DNA of 64,000 bases, taken from the NCBI RefSeq assembly GCF_019145355.1, contig NZ_JAHSTY010000002.1:1054001-1118000 (forward strand), in the 5' to 3' direction. The position numbers were made by a program, and so were the translations under genes. Within the stretch, counting starts at the first letter, position 1. Every line of letters begins with the position of its first letter. Origin of the DNA: Pseudomonas azadiae (GTDB lineage Bacteria; Pseudomonadota; Gammaproteobacteria; Pseudomonadales; Pseudomonadaceae). The notes under the pieces were generated by a model. It was not told where the DNA came from and searched no databases. It saw nothing but the letters and a program-made list of their open reading frames with translations. This document shows positions 54,690-63,567 of this stretch, piece after piece.

Positions 54690-55505
54690 TCAGACCGTCG
54701 AAAGAGCAATCGCTTTTTCTAAGACGGCTTGTAACATCTGCTCCGGTGATTGTTCCTTGTTGGAGAAGCTCGGTGACAATTTATCAGAGTCGTTTTCAGC
54801 CGATTGCCTGAGAAGGGTGAGCGGCCCCGATTGTCCTAACTGCTCTTGGTAAAGACTTTTTATACTGTCCCTAAAGCTATCAGGGTATGCCGCTTTCTCG
54901 ACCCCTGGAAGATCATCGAAATAGTCCATGATGCCTTTGAAGATTTCACTGTTGTCACCGCCGTTCGTTATATTGGCGTACAACTTGGAAAAATATGTTT
55001 CATCCTGCTTACTAAGCTCCCCATAAGCGGCATATCGTTCTGCATCCGTATAGGTTCCTGAATCATCATAAACAATATTGCTTAGCCCGTTTCGCGCCAT
55101 ACCTTCAAATGGGTTTGGAAGTTTTTCGGGGGGGAGCTTAGAAAGCCCAATTGCGTAATCCAGTGACTGCTGACCTAGCGCCAAACGGGCAGGGTCGTCT
55201 GTTTTGGGAAGTAGATCCTCATTATTAAGATTCCCGCCAGCAATCCGCTGCCCGAAATTGTACATATCGCTCTGACCTTTTGCATATTGTCCTTTTAAAT
55301 CCCTATTGGACATAGATGTTTGTTTATCATCAGCGTTACTTAATGCGTACAGTGCCCGTGCAGAATCGGAGATCGTGACGGTCTCCGTCGTCTTGAGGGC
55401 GGCATCCCCGGAAGGTAAATTTACAGGGTTGGACGAAGGAAGCTTCTCTTGTGTAGAAAGCTTTGCCTGTGTACTTGCTTGATACGATTTAATCGAAATG
55501 TCCAT
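54690..55505 (-). CDS. Hypothetical protein (271 aa)
   Basis: ATG 55503-55505 (MDISIKSYQASTQAKLSTQE); the longer open frame is not coding. The N-terminal 100 residues are Ser/Thr/Lys-rich and probably unfolded, containing TVTISDSARALYALS, a phrase resembling flagellar/axial or effector-type termini. The remaining part is helical and soluble, ending in LLRQSAENDSDKLS and MLQAVLEKAIALSTV. No signal peptide. Such N-termini occur in type III-type substrates, but there is no proof. Confidence 0.5.
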   Translation of the reverse strand: MDISIKSYQASTQAKLSTQEKLPSSNPVNLPSGDAALKTTETVTISDSARALYALSNADDKQTSMSNRDLKGQYAKGQSDMYNFGQRIAGGNLNNEDLLPKTDDPARLALGQQSLDYAIGLSKLPPEKLPNPFEGMARNGLSNIVYDDSGTYTDAERYAAYGELSKQDETYFSKLYANITNGGDNSEIFKGIMDYFDDLPGVEKAAYPDSFRDSIKSLYQEQLGQSGPLTLLRQSAENDSDKLSPSFSNKEQSPEQMLQAVLEKAIALSTV

Positions 55506-55680
55506 GGTGATACTCCATACGCTGGAGAGAGCTCGAGAGCTATTTTCAGCTTGGGTGTCTATACAAAATATCGGATTATTTGATTTCAAATTCGACAGTG
55601 TAGTTATAGGGAGGCGCAGATTGAATGGCTGTGATATGGGCGTTGCAAGTAGCGTTATCGGAACCAGTGCTAGTGCCCAT

Positions 55681-55998
55681 TTAAGTCCAGCTAGGAGCTT
55701 TAGACGTTGGATTGACTTGGTGGCTTGCTGCAAAACGACATTTCTTATTACCTGAAGTATAGAGGAACGGCATTCCTGAAACCGTATCCGCGACCCTGGT
55801 CAGGGAAAATGTTGCCGTTGCAGACGGCAGAATCGTACTTGGGGTGGGGGCTACACTCCCTGAAAAGTACTCGAAAGTGTACGCGGCTGGGCCGGTCGCA
55901 GAGTTCTTCACCTTCACGGTGACGATTGTGCCTGCTTGGGCAGATGCAATCATAGAGGCGAATAGAGTTGCTGCTCCGAACAGTTTAGCGAATCTCAT
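55681..55998 (-). CDS. Small secreted protein (105 aa)
   Basis: ATG 55996-55998 after AAGGAA. Signal peptide MRFAKLFGAATLFASMIASA with cleavage after AQA, then a strand-rich mature part (TIVTVKVKNSATGPAAYTFE). No family recognised; could be periplasmic or surface-exposed. Overlap with the longer upstream frame is not meaningful. Confidence 0.55.
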   Translation of the reverse strand: MRFAKLFGAATLFASMIASAQAGTIVTVKVKNSATGPAAYTFEYFSGSVAPTPSTILPSATATFSLTRVADTVSGMPFLYTSGNKKCRFAASHQVNPTSKAPSWT

Positions 55999-56463
55999 AA
56001 ATATTCCTTTAATTTTGATAATCACTATAACTCTTGTCCTTCCGCGTCGTCTTGTATAGAAAAGACAGCAAGACTCAACCTCTATAGCGGCAGGTAACCA
56101 GAATTCTTTAAGCCAAGGGTTGCTGTTTTTGACACATCGGATGAATAAAGATTTCACAACCTGCAGGAACTAACACATATCCAGCCTGTAGCCTTTCAAT
56201 TTCAATAGCTTGCGCAGTGATCCTGGTTGTCGCTACCGGCTATCACCATAGTCATGGTACATAGGTTGAGTTACTCATTTTCGCCATTGCCTTTCGGCAC
56301 CACTATGCTCTGCTCGTTTCGGTAGAAAAATGACCGCCTGTCGATGCGCAGAGGTCGTTGGCACGATTCAGCAATGATTTCTAAGTCTTCGGTCTCCCAC
56401 CAGCGCTGACGTGGTTAATAACACATTTCCAATGTGTGAGAGTGAGAAGAGGTTAGTCGGGTA

Positions 56464-56728
56464 GGCCAAGCACACGATCACTCAGAAATGGAAAGCGGGA
56501 ATATCGGGGAGCTCCGATCTTGAGGGCGGCACCAGTACTATTGTCGTCGACGTTAAAAGCTCAGATGCCGCCTACGTCAGCCTCACATCCAGCGCCACGA
56601 AAGTGCAGGCAAAACGGGTCAATGCGGTAGCGGTCGAGCTGAACTGGAAGCTCAATAAAGTCTCTGCAGATCAGGCAATACGCGAAATTTCTGACTGCAG
56701 GAGGGTTGACGTTATCCAGCTCCAATAG
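56464..56728 (+). pseudogene. 5'-truncated gene remnant
   Basis: A plus frame without a usable start codon reads GGTSTIVVDVKSSDAAYVSL then VNAVAVELNWKLNKVSADQA and IREISDCRRVDVIQLQ before TAG 56726-56728. The composition is clearly protein-like. The upstream part (55999-56463) is degraded and shows nothing else. Family unknown. Confidence 0.45.
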
Positions 56729-56872
56729 GCGCATACAGATAGCCAATTTGCAGGCAAAGCCCGCGACGGGGAGGGCGGACTTTCCCGGAGCAAAGCGATC
56801 ATATCGCAGTGATCAGGCAAGAAAGGCCAGAAAGAAGAAGCTCGGCGGCGCCCGAATGGCCGGGCAGCAGCA

Positions 56873-57180
56873 TCAAGAAAACCAGCCATACCCAGGGCAG
56901 TTCATGGCTCTGAGGCGACGCCTAAGCGCTTCAGTCTCGGTATATTCATAATCCGAGGCGCCGAGCTTGGATCGCTGTGCGTATTGCAACAAGTCCTCGA
57001 TATGGTGGGAATCTGCGATTCGCTTGAATTACCACATTGCTCTAGCCGATCAGCTTCCGAAGCGGGCATCGGTACTGCCTCGATCTGCCTTTCGTACTCG
57101 GTTTTTTCTTTTGGGGTGCTGAAGCAGCCGCAGACAAAAAGCGGCGCGACTATCAGAGTCGCTATCCGAAAAGAATTCAT
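56873..57180 (-). pseudogene. Lipoprotein gene with frameshift
   Basis: Starts MNSFRIATLIVAPLFVCGCF, a lipoprotein signal (Cys19), and continues to SEADRLEQC. After about 57037 the protein-like sequence moves to another frame: FKRIADSHHIEDLLQYAQRS, then KLGASDYEYTETEALRRRLR and AMNCPGYGWFS, stop TGA 56873-56875. One indel of one or two bases joins them. Either a decayed lipoprotein gene or a sequencing error. Confidence 0.55.
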
Positions 57181-57304
57181 TACCCTATTCCTTTATGCGT
57201 ACGGGCGTTATATAGCCAGTGAATCCTGGTTTAGCTTTCTGCACCAGGCCCCGGGGTTTGATGCGCGTGTTCCGATCATTTAGTCCGGCAATTGCCAAGC
57301 CTTT

Positions 57305-58090
57305 TTATACCTGGAATTCAGCCTTAGCGAGGGCAGCCCTCGGCAATACCTGGATGCCTGCTTTTAGCTTTAGTTGCTCTATGGCGCGCGTGCATCCGTA
57401 TTCGGCAGATTTTTGAAGATATCGCATTTGTTCTTGCTTAAGGTTCTGCCTCGACATCTGAGTTGAGAGACTCATGTACAGATCGGCGCGAATTGCTTGT
57501 TCATTGAGGGAACCGATTACTTTTTCCTCCTTGGAGGCGTGCGCTCTGTCGCATCTTGGCATAAGTACTGGCTGCGGGTAGTACTTACTGTACGGGCTTG
57601 TAGGTTCAGGCAATGCATCAATCAGCGTTCGAAACTCGACTGTTTTTACATCGTCGAAGCAGTAGCTGATCATTTGGAGACCCGCCGGCGCGAACCCTTT
57701 TTTAAGGCTGGATTTCAACAAAGAGCAAACCTGACCTACAGCTTGCTCTCTGGGGGCAAATCCTATTGCAAGCCAGGCGAGTCGGTATTGGGCGGCAGGA
57801 TTTTCTTCATCGGATGAACGCCTGAGTAATGGGGTCGCTTCCGCCAGCAGTGAGCGTATTTTGTCTTTGAGTGCTGCGGTTGTCCCCTCCGGTATTTTTT
57901 CTTTATCGGGTAGCTGATGTTGAAGTTTGAATAGTTCGTTATTTAAGTCGTCAATTTCATCTAGCAAAGGCAGAGCCTTGAAGTACAGCGCTTCCGCCCC
58001 GGGTGAAACATCAAGTTGCACCGCGTTTGCGAGAGCAGTGAAGCAAGCCATCAAGGCTAGCGAAAGATGTCCGAAATTGCTTTTGGCCAC
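57305..58090 (-). CDS. Exported helical (Sel1/TPR-like) protein (261 aa)
   Basis: Signal peptide (FGHLSLALMACFTALANA, about 6-23). The mature part is helical with SEL1-like spacing in PAAQYRLAWLAIGFAP and QMRYLQKSAEYGCTRAIEQL. Start is GTG 58090 with GAGGA upstream. Likely periplasmic. Function unknown. Confidence 0.6.
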   Translation of the reverse strand: MAKSNFGHLSLALMACFTALANAVQLDVSPGAEALYFKALPLLDEIDDLNNELFKLQHQLPDKEKIPEGTTAALKDKIRSLLAEATPLLRRSSDEENPAAQYRLAWLAIGFAPREQAVGQVCSLLKSSLKKGFAPAGLQMISYCFDDVKTVEFRTLIDALPEPTSPYSKYYPQPVLMPRCDRAHASKEEKVIGSLNEQAIRADLYMSLSTQMSRQNLKQEQMRYLQKSAEYGCTRAIEQLKLKAGIQVLPRAALAKAEFQV

Positions 58091-58283
58091 TGCGCCATCC
58101 TCGTAGGGTGCTGCTTTTATAGAGGTTATCCAACGCCTAGTATGCCCGCTGACGCGATGCTTTTTCCATATTCATATCCACCCGTTCTTGCTTTGCGGTC
58201 ATGCGCTGTCGCATTGCCTCCGCCTCCTCGATCACCGCCAGAGTGAGTGATATGCTTTGCTGTGTATCAAACAAGGAGGTGGT

Positions 58284-58478
58284 ATGGCTGGTAAAAAGCT
58301 TGGAGCGTTCCGAGAGTGGTTCACGCCGCGTAGGCGGCTACGGACAGGAATTGGCCTGCTTGCAATTGCTATCGTCATACCCATTTTCAGCCCAGGAACG
58401 ACCGTCGCCTGGCTTATAGGGCCAGCGGGCATTTTCATGGTTGGTGGGCTTCTGCCCGCCACGAACGTAAACCGATAG
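58284..58478 (+). CDS. Small membrane protein (64 aa)
   Basis: ATG 58284 has AAGGAGGT at ideal distance. A basic N-terminus (MAGKKLGAFREWFTPRRRLR) is followed by two hydrophobic helices (about 22-38 and 42-58). No family recognised. Confidence 0.6.
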   Translation: MAGKKLGAFREWFTPRRRLRTGIGLLAIAIVIPIFSPGTTVAWLIGPAGIFMVGGLLPATNVNR

Positions 58479-58643
58479 TGCGCAGGTAAGCCGACCCAAA
58501 GTTCATTGAACCGCTGACACCCGCCATCTCCGTATCCAATCGAAGGTGCTGCCCGTGAAGTTAGCGGTTGAAAATCCCAGTCCCGCGCTGAGCTTTTGGC
58601 GTCTTGGAATGTTTGAAATCAAATACCATTGGAGCGTCAACGC

Positions 58644-59066
58644 ATGGAAGTGAGGACCACTCAAAACGAATACCGGAAGCCAGACAACCTGGCCGGATTG
58701 GGGCGGCGGTTGGGAGGGCAATGGATTGATTCATTAATTACCCTTTTGGTCTTATTCGCCGTGGGAAAAACGGCTGAGTTTGTTGGTGTATCGCCAGACG
58801 CGGTCGGAATCTTGGCTTTCGGGTCTGCTGCGGCGTACTACCTATTTTCAGATGCAATGCCCAACGGTCAAAGCGTAGGTAAAAAACTGCTGGGGATGTC
58901 AGTAATTGACGAGCGCAGCCACCTTGACTGCAATCTATATCAGTCGTTCATGCGCAACATCACTACGCCTATTCTGAGCATTTTTGACTGGATCTTTATT
59001 TTCTTCGGCTCACGGAAACGCTTGGGAGACATGCTCGCATCCACGATAGTGGTCCGGTTAAAGTAG
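58644..59066 (+). CDS. RDD-family membrane protein (140 aa)
   Basis: ATG 58644 (MEVRTTQNEYRKPDNLAG). RDD pattern: LGRRLGGQWIDSLITLL near the start, then MPNGQSVGKKLLGMSV and SRKRLGDMLASTIVV at the end, with two to three helices between. RDD proteins are often linked to ion or solute transport, precise function unknown. It is followed by the tRNA-like scar and terminator. Confidence 0.8.
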   Translation: MEVRTTQNEYRKPDNLAGLGRRLGGQWIDSLITLLVLFAVGKTAEFVGVSPDAVGILAFGSAAAYYLFSDAMPNGQSVGKKLLGMSVIDERSHLDCNLYQSFMRNITTPILSIFDWIFIFFGSRKRLGDMLASTIVVRLK

Positions 59067-59086
59067 CTGTGACTTTACGGGGGGAG

Positions 59087-59153
59087 GGTTCGAATTGCCC
59101 GACCTCAGCTAAGTCAGATTCAACCGAAAGCCCCGCGGATGTGGGGCTTTTGC
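59087..59153 (+). terminator. tRNA-end-like scar and terminator
   Basis: GGTTCGAATTGCCC at 59087-59100, then AAAGCCCC-GCGGATGT-GGGGCTTTTG at 59127-59151. The downstream half is closely similar to the sequence after the tRNA remnant at 45552. Confidence 0.55.
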
Positions 59154-59274
59154 GTTTCCGGCATTCGCTATCGGGTTCAGTTGAGCATGTACAGCGAGTA
59201 GGGTGTTTATGCCGAACTGAAATCGGCAATACCAGCTACATTTCAAAGACGTATTTCCTTCGGAGAAGACGCTC

Positions 59275-59736
59275 ATGTTCAAATCCCGCTCGCTTATAGC
59301 CGCTGTCACTTGCCTTGCCTTGTCCGTAAGCTCAGTGACGGCCCTGGCCGATCCTGGCAACGGAAAAGGCCAAGGAAATGGAAAAGGCAACGCCCAAGGC
59401 GGCCAAGGCCATGGCAACCAGGGCAACAAAGGCAAAAGTGCCGGCGCGGATGACTGGAGCCGTGGGCCCAGCATCGACCGTGGTGGCGTATTAGGCGTGA
59501 TCGGCGGGCATCGTGACTATTGGCGTCCAGGTCCTTCACTGCCCCCCGGAATCCAGAAGAACCTCGCTAGAGGCATACCTCTTCCTCCCGGCATCGCCAA
59601 AAAACTGGATGGCCGCTTGCTCGGCAGGCTGCCCCAATACGATGGCTACGAATGGCAGCAAGCGGGCGCTGATCTGATATTGGTAGCCATTGCCTCCGGC
59701 ATCATTTACGAGGTGCTCAACGGAGCATTCGATTAA
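59275..59736 (+). CDS. CigR-like (RcnB-type) exported protein (153 aa)
   Basis: Signal peptide cleaved after ALA (about 25). A Gly/Asn/Lys-rich low-complexity part (25-55) is followed by LPPGIQKNLARGIPLPPGIA and RLPQYDGYEWQQAGADLILV. This matches CigR-family proteins (first described as a Salmonella anti-virulence regulator), related to RcnB. Envelope located. Confidence 0.75.
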   Translation: MFKSRSLIAAVTCLALSVSSVTALADPGNGKGQGNGKGNAQGGQGHGNQGNKGKSAGADDWSRGPSIDRGGVLGVIGGHRDYWRPGPSLPPGIQKNLARGIPLPPGIAKKLDGRLLGRLPQYDGYEWQQAGADLILVAIASGIIYEVLNGAFD

Positions 59737-59950
59737 GTCTATTGGCCGGCTCAACGCTGTGGCTTTTTTGCCGAGCTTTTTCTCGTCACCTCGTTATTTT
59801 TTTACTATGATCACTCGTCTGCGCACTCAAGGAAGAGAGGCTGAGCGCCTTGAGGCTGGTAGAAATTCATGCTCGGTCATTGAACGAGTTATGACCTTTA
59901 CCCAGAATCTAACGACTCAGCCAACCATAAGGACCTGTTTGGTGAAACCG

Positions 59951-60442
59951 ATGAATAAAATGTGTGGCATCGTTGCAGTACTAGGAATTGCCCTCTCGGG
60001 ATGCGCTACGAAAACGCCAGAAAAACCTGAAGTGGCTCCGCCGGAAACCGTCGTCCAGCAAGCACCACCTGAAGTCGCGCCTGCGACGCCAGCAAAACCG
60101 CCTGTGCGGTATGAGGCCACACAGGCGAATGCTCGTGCTGAGAGCTCAACTCCCGTTTCGCCAGAAACGGCTCAGTCAGAGACAGATTTAAACCAGAACC
60201 GCGCCGAGCAATGCCGTAAAGAGCTGGATGTTTTAAAGGTCTACAACAAAGCGTCTTACGATAAATACGAGGCTGAATACCAAGTCATCGCCAGCAAGAC
60301 CGCTAAATACATGGAAATTAAGGACTCACTAGGTCCCGATTTAAACTATATGGTTATGCCCGCCTATCAATTTCAAATTCGTGAGTTCTGCTTCCGAGTT
60401 AAGACCCGTCTGTCGGAGCTTGTGCTTCGCCAAGCCAAATAA
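59951..60442 (+). CDS. Lipoprotein with Pro-rich linker (163 aa)
   Basis: Starts MNKMCGIVAVLGIALSGCAT with lipobox ALSGC. A Pro/Ala/Glu-rich linker (about 20-80) precedes a helical C-terminal domain with two Cys (EQCRKELDVL, REFCFRV). Start ATG 59951; GTG 59942 is possible. The linker would span the periplasm or cell wall. Confidence 0.65.
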   Translation: MNKMCGIVAVLGIALSGCATKTPEKPEVAPPETVVQQAPPEVAPATPAKPPVRYEATQANARAESSTPVSPETAQSETDLNQNRAEQCRKELDVLKVYNKASYDKYEAEYQVIASKTAKYMEIKDSLGPDLNYMVMPAYQFQIREFCFRVKTRLSELVLRQAK

Positions 60443-60540
60443 GCACCGCGCCATTGCGTTCGCCGCCTTGACCGCCGCCAAAAGTGGGTGCTTTGCTGCT
60501 CATCAAACACTGTTTTGAGCCGACCCACTGCACAGACGCA

Positions 60541-60750
60541 CTACTGCGGGGACATCAAGACGGCCAGCGTCAGTTTTATAAACGCTTCGTTCTCATCAAT
60601 CGTGTTCAGTGCGCCTCGAATGTTCTCGGCGACCTCGGCGGAGCCGCGCTGCTCAACCCAGTTCGATAGCTCCATGATCGAGCCTTCGAGGGCAAGCTGG
60701 TTTTCGTAGAGTTTTGACAGCAGGGAAGGAAGCAGGTCTGAGTTCGGCAT
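60541..60750 (-). CDS. Small member of the two-gene module, solo copy (69 aa)
   Basis: MPNSDLLPSLLSKLYENQLA, MELSNWVEQRGSAEVAENIR and GALNTIDENEAFIKLTLAVL match the 69-residue proteins at 14221-14430 and 8240-8449 in length and sequence. No large partner adjoins it. ATG 60748-60750 is the start; the longer upstream frame is spurious. Confidence 0.6.
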   Translation of the reverse strand: MPNSDLLPSLLSKLYENQLALEGSIMELSNWVEQRGSAEVAENIRGALNTIDENEAFIKLTLAVLMSPQ

Positions 60751-60891
60751 GGTTGGTTCTCCGTTAAGAGCACAGCTTAGCAGCGAGCGTAACCGCAGAT
60801 TTGTTTCAGGTCGACAGGAAGCTCGCGAGGAATAAATGAACTGCTGATCCCACCCGCTGCCGAAACTGCTACCCACCCAGAGGACACAGCG

Positions 60892-61008
60892 ATGACTGAA
60901 GAAAAGCACAAGGAACCCGAGCAAGAAACCCCGGCGCATGCCACTGAGGAAGAACGGGAACGCCTGAAGGACTTCAATAAAGACGGCATTCCGCCTGGCG
61001 CTTGCTGA
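60892..61008 (+). CDS. Very short acidic protein (38 aa)
   Basis: MTEEKHKEPEQETPAHATEE then ERLKDFNKDGIPPGAC, after GAGGA at correct spacing, with a terminator (61067-61093) downstream. Unstructured and highly charged; function unknown. Confidence 0.5.
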   Translation: MTEEKHKEPEQETPAHATEEERERLKDFNKDGIPPGAC

Positions 61009-61066
61009 TCCGCTCGCCAGTGAACCCGCATGGACCGACGTAAGGTGGTTTTCGCCGGTCCCAAAC

Positions 61067-61093
61067 AAAAGCCCCGCGAATGCGGGGCTTTTT
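61067..61093. terminator. Rho-independent terminator
   Basis: AAAAGCCCCGC-GAAT-GCGGGGCTTTTT: strong stem with T run on plus and A run for the minus side, between convergent genes. Confidence 0.8.
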
Positions 61094-61096
61094 GTA

Positions 61097-61519
61097 TTAA
61101 TGGCGCTTGTTCTTGTGTTTGTGCTTATTGCCCCTGTGTTTCTTGCCGTCGGAACGGTGTTCGTCATCCGCCAAGTTATTACCCAGCGCGCCACCCGCGG
61201 CACCGCCTAAGCCCGCACCGATCGTCGATCCTGTCGTGCCGCCCAGGCGATTGCCTATCAGCGAGCCGCCCGCCGACCCGACCCCACCGCCTATGGCGGC
61301 TTCCGCTCGATTGCCCTTCTGGGCACCGACCGCTCCACCGGCGGCGCCACCCAGGCCTGCACCTACGGCGGCCCCAGTGGAACCGCCAAGCTGTTGGCCG
61401 ACGATGTTGCCGAGTGCACCACCGACGCCGCCGCCGAGCGCCGCTGTACCATCTCCGGCAGCCATCGCTCCTTGCGAGATCAGAACACCCAGGACCAGGG
61501 CGGGTAGTGTCTTATTCAT
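61097..61519 (-). CDS. Glycine-zipper exported protein with His/Lys tail (140 aa)
   Basis: Signal peptide MNKTLPALVLGVLISQGAMA. Repeated Gly-zipper helices (GGGVGGALGNIVGQQLGGST, GAAVGAGLGGAAGGAVG) fill residues 28-115, and the tail is HRSDGKKHRGNKHKHKNKRH, strongly basic. Such proteins associate with or insert into the envelope; the tail could bind anions or metals. The GC-rich antisense frame (61107-61526) is a shadow. Confidence 0.7.
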   Translation of the reverse strand: MNKTLPALVLGVLISQGAMAAGDGTAALGGGVGGALGNIVGQQLGGSTGAAVGAGLGGAAGGAVGAQKGNRAEAAIGGGVGSAGGSLIGNRLGGTTGSTIGAGLGGAAGGALGNNLADDEHRSDGKKHRGNKHKHKNKRH

Positions 61520-61769
61520 GGTGTGACCTCTATGGGTTGTCAGCAGGCGCTCATGGTTGAAGTACGCCTGGCATTAGGATTGAAACAAAAGCACTAAGTT
61601 CTTGGGTGGCGGGTTTCTGGCCCAGTTGGTTGTAACAAGGTGTGCCGTAAACCAGGCCCGCCGCGATGCGCCTGGATTTTTTGACGTGTCCTACCGGCTG
61701 CCAAAACGTATGATCGAAACCAGCGCCTCATCGGGTCGCTGAGTCTCACCCGCCAAAAAGGACATGAGC

Positions 61770-61931
61770 ATGCAAAAGCACTTCGGTAATTCAGGCCTGT
61801 TCAAGGCTGCTTCGTATCACTGCAACGACACGCTCGGCAATGGCATTGCCAGCTGGGAGCTGAAAAACAGCGCGTTGAATACGAAGGAGTTTTTGATATG
61901 TCCAAAGAACTACTCGGAGTTTCTGCTCTAG
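61770..61931 (+). CDS. Small hypothetical protein overlapping the next gene (53 aa)
   Basis: ATG 61770 with AAGGAC seven bases before it; reads MQKHFGNSGLFKAASYHC and WELKNSALNTKEF, then overlaps the next gene start in another frame by 34 bases. The overlap suggests translational coupling. Function unknown. Confidence 0.4.
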   Translation: MQKHFGNSGLFKAASYHCNDTLGNGIASWELKNSALNTKEFLICPKNYSEFLL

Positions 61932-62254
61932 GGTTGATGGTGATCGGTGAGTTTTGTGCGATCTACAGTGAAGTGGTGACCGCCAAGTTGGCCCAGGCAG
62001 GCGCCGGCTCCTGGCAGGCGTTCATCATGCCAGTGGCGTTGATGTGCTTTGCCGGGCTCTGCCTGTTGGGCGCTTATTGGCTGGGGTACAGGGCGGTGGG
62101 TGACATCTGGGTGGTCACGGTAGTGTCGGTCACCTCGTTGCTGCTGTTGGAACCGGTCGTGATCTGGGCGCTGTTCCATGAGTTTCCTGGGCGAGGCGCC
62201 TTGATCGGGTTTTGCCTGGGCGCCCTCGGCATGCTGTCCACGGTCTTGCTGTAG
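61898..62254 (+). CDS. Four-helix membrane protein (118 aa)
   Basis: ATG 61898 has GAAGGAG upstream. Helices at about 5-27, 40-62, 68-88 and 98-117 with short loops (MSKELLGVSALGLMVIGEF). Size and topology are like small multidrug resistance proteins, but the conserved Glu14-type site of EmrE is not obvious (a Glu lies at 18 in GEFCAIYSE). Function unknown. Confidence 0.6.
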   Translation: MSKELLGVSALGLMVIGEFCAIYSEVVTAKLAQAGAGSWQAFIMPVALMCFAGLCLLGAYWLGYRAVGDIWVVTVVSVTSLLLLEPVVIWALFHEFPGRGALIGFCLGALGMLSTVLL

Positions 62255-62363
62255 CGGCACATTCTGGCCCGGCAATCGAATGTCGGGCCAGTTTACGGCT
62301 TTCAGGTGGCAATAGCCCGCACCGCCGCAACGGCGGCTGAAGGTGCAAGCCGTGACGCACAGC

Positions 62364-62438
62364 TCAGCAGAAGAGCTGAGCCACCGACAGCAGGCAAATA
62401 ATCTGCACAACCATTTGCGCTCGAATTGGATGGTTCAT
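62364..62438 (-). CDS. Possible leader peptide (24 aa)
   Basis: MNHPIRAQMVVQIICLLSVA + QLFC follows GAGGGTGA at five bases. A perfect hairpin (GCTCAG / CTGAGC, 62362-62382) overlaps its end, a leader-like arrangement. No downstream minus gene is evident. The rest of 62255-62700 shows nothing else convincing. Confidence 0.3.
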   Translation of the reverse strand: MNHPIRAQMVVQIICLLSVAQLFC

Positions 62439-62736
62439 TGCCGTCACCCTCATATGAAGCTGCTGGTGAGTAGGCTGCGAGCGATGTCGACAAACGCGCC
62501 AAGCCAACAACGCACACAGCAGTCGCTACCAGTATAGAGCGTTAACCGAATTCTTCCCGCTTGAGCCCCTTTACCGGCCCGACGGTCTCTGGTTACAACT
62601 ATCTGCCTGCGTCCACTGCACTTTTTTGGATTTCTCCGCTCTATCCTTGTCCAAGCTCCGCCGATTCCGCGCGTGGGCAGATGAATCAGATCGGGTGCCG
62701 ATGGATCGCACGTTTGCTTGCTCCACCCTTCTACGA

Positions 62737-63450
62737 ATGCGCCAGCCGTTGCTGCTGGCAGCCGTGCTGATGCTCTGTGTCGGCGGTTGCACCCAGCAAC
62801 AAGGCCAGGATATCGCCAAGCAGTTCAGCAATGGCAAACCTGATGAGTTCTTCCAGACCAGTGTCGATCGTATGGCGACGCTGGGCATGCGCGATAATCT
62901 GCAAAGCCTGTACTTACTCATGAACAAGCTCTATCTGCGTAATCCCAGCCAGTGGCGCCAGTCGGGTTATCCGGATGCCGTGAGCGCTGCGCGGGAGATT
63001 CGCCAGGCCATCGAGCAACGTCGAGCGCTGCCTGCGCTGGGTGACCGCCGCGATCTGGTGGCGCTGAGCTATTCCTTGAGCCCGGAGTTCAAGGGTGATC
63101 GGGTCGGCGCCTTCATTTATGCCATCGGCAGCATGATAGTGACCGCTCACGGTGGGCGCACCGAGTTCTACATCACCGATTCGATCAACCCGCAGTTTGT
63201 CAGTAATGCCGCGCGCAATATCGAAAAGGCCACCTGGCTGCTGAGCAAGCGTCAGGACGCCAATGGCGCGCTGCTGCTGTTTTCCAATGAGATCTCGGAG
63301 GAGGGCAGCAACCTCAGTTTCGCGGTGGAGTTCGGCAAGATTGTCGCGCGCCTCGACTTGCTGACGCAGATGCTCGATGAGCGCTACCGGCGCATCGGGC
63401 TCAACTATGCGCAGAGTCTGTTGCTGATGAATTTTCTGCCGGTGCAGTGA
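62737..63450 (+). CDS. Lipoprotein (237 aa)
   Basis: ATG 62737 starts a lipoprotein signal MRQPLLLAAVLMLCVGGC (Cys18). Mature part is mixed helix/strand with SVDRMATLGMRDNLQSLYLL and FAVEFGKIVARLDLLTQMLD. An upstream in-frame ATG (62701) is possible but would add non-signal residues. Probably anchored in the outer membrane. No family recognised. Confidence 0.65.
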   Translation: MRQPLLLAAVLMLCVGGCTQQQGQDIAKQFSNGKPDEFFQTSVDRMATLGMRDNLQSLYLLMNKLYLRNPSQWRQSGYPDAVSAAREIRQAIEQRRALPALGDRRDLVALSYSLSPEFKGDRVGAFIYAIGSMIVTAHGGRTEFYITDSINPQFVSNAARNIEKATWLLSKRQDANGALLLFSNEISEEGSNLSFAVEFGKIVARLDLLTQMLDERYRRIGLNYAQSLLLMNFLPVQ

Positions 63451-63567
63451 GTTAGGTACGGTGTTTCTCTTTCCTATGTAGGACGTGGCCTATCTCGCTC
63501 CCGGGTGCTTGAAACACGCCTCGGTCATCAATAGCCTCGGATTTTTCCGAAAGTTGAGGCCTGCACC

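Noticed and set aside
61107..61526. Long Pro/Ala/Arg-rich plus-strand frame
   Set aside because: Antisense shadow of the glycine-zipper gene; composition follows from Gly and Ala codons on the other strand.
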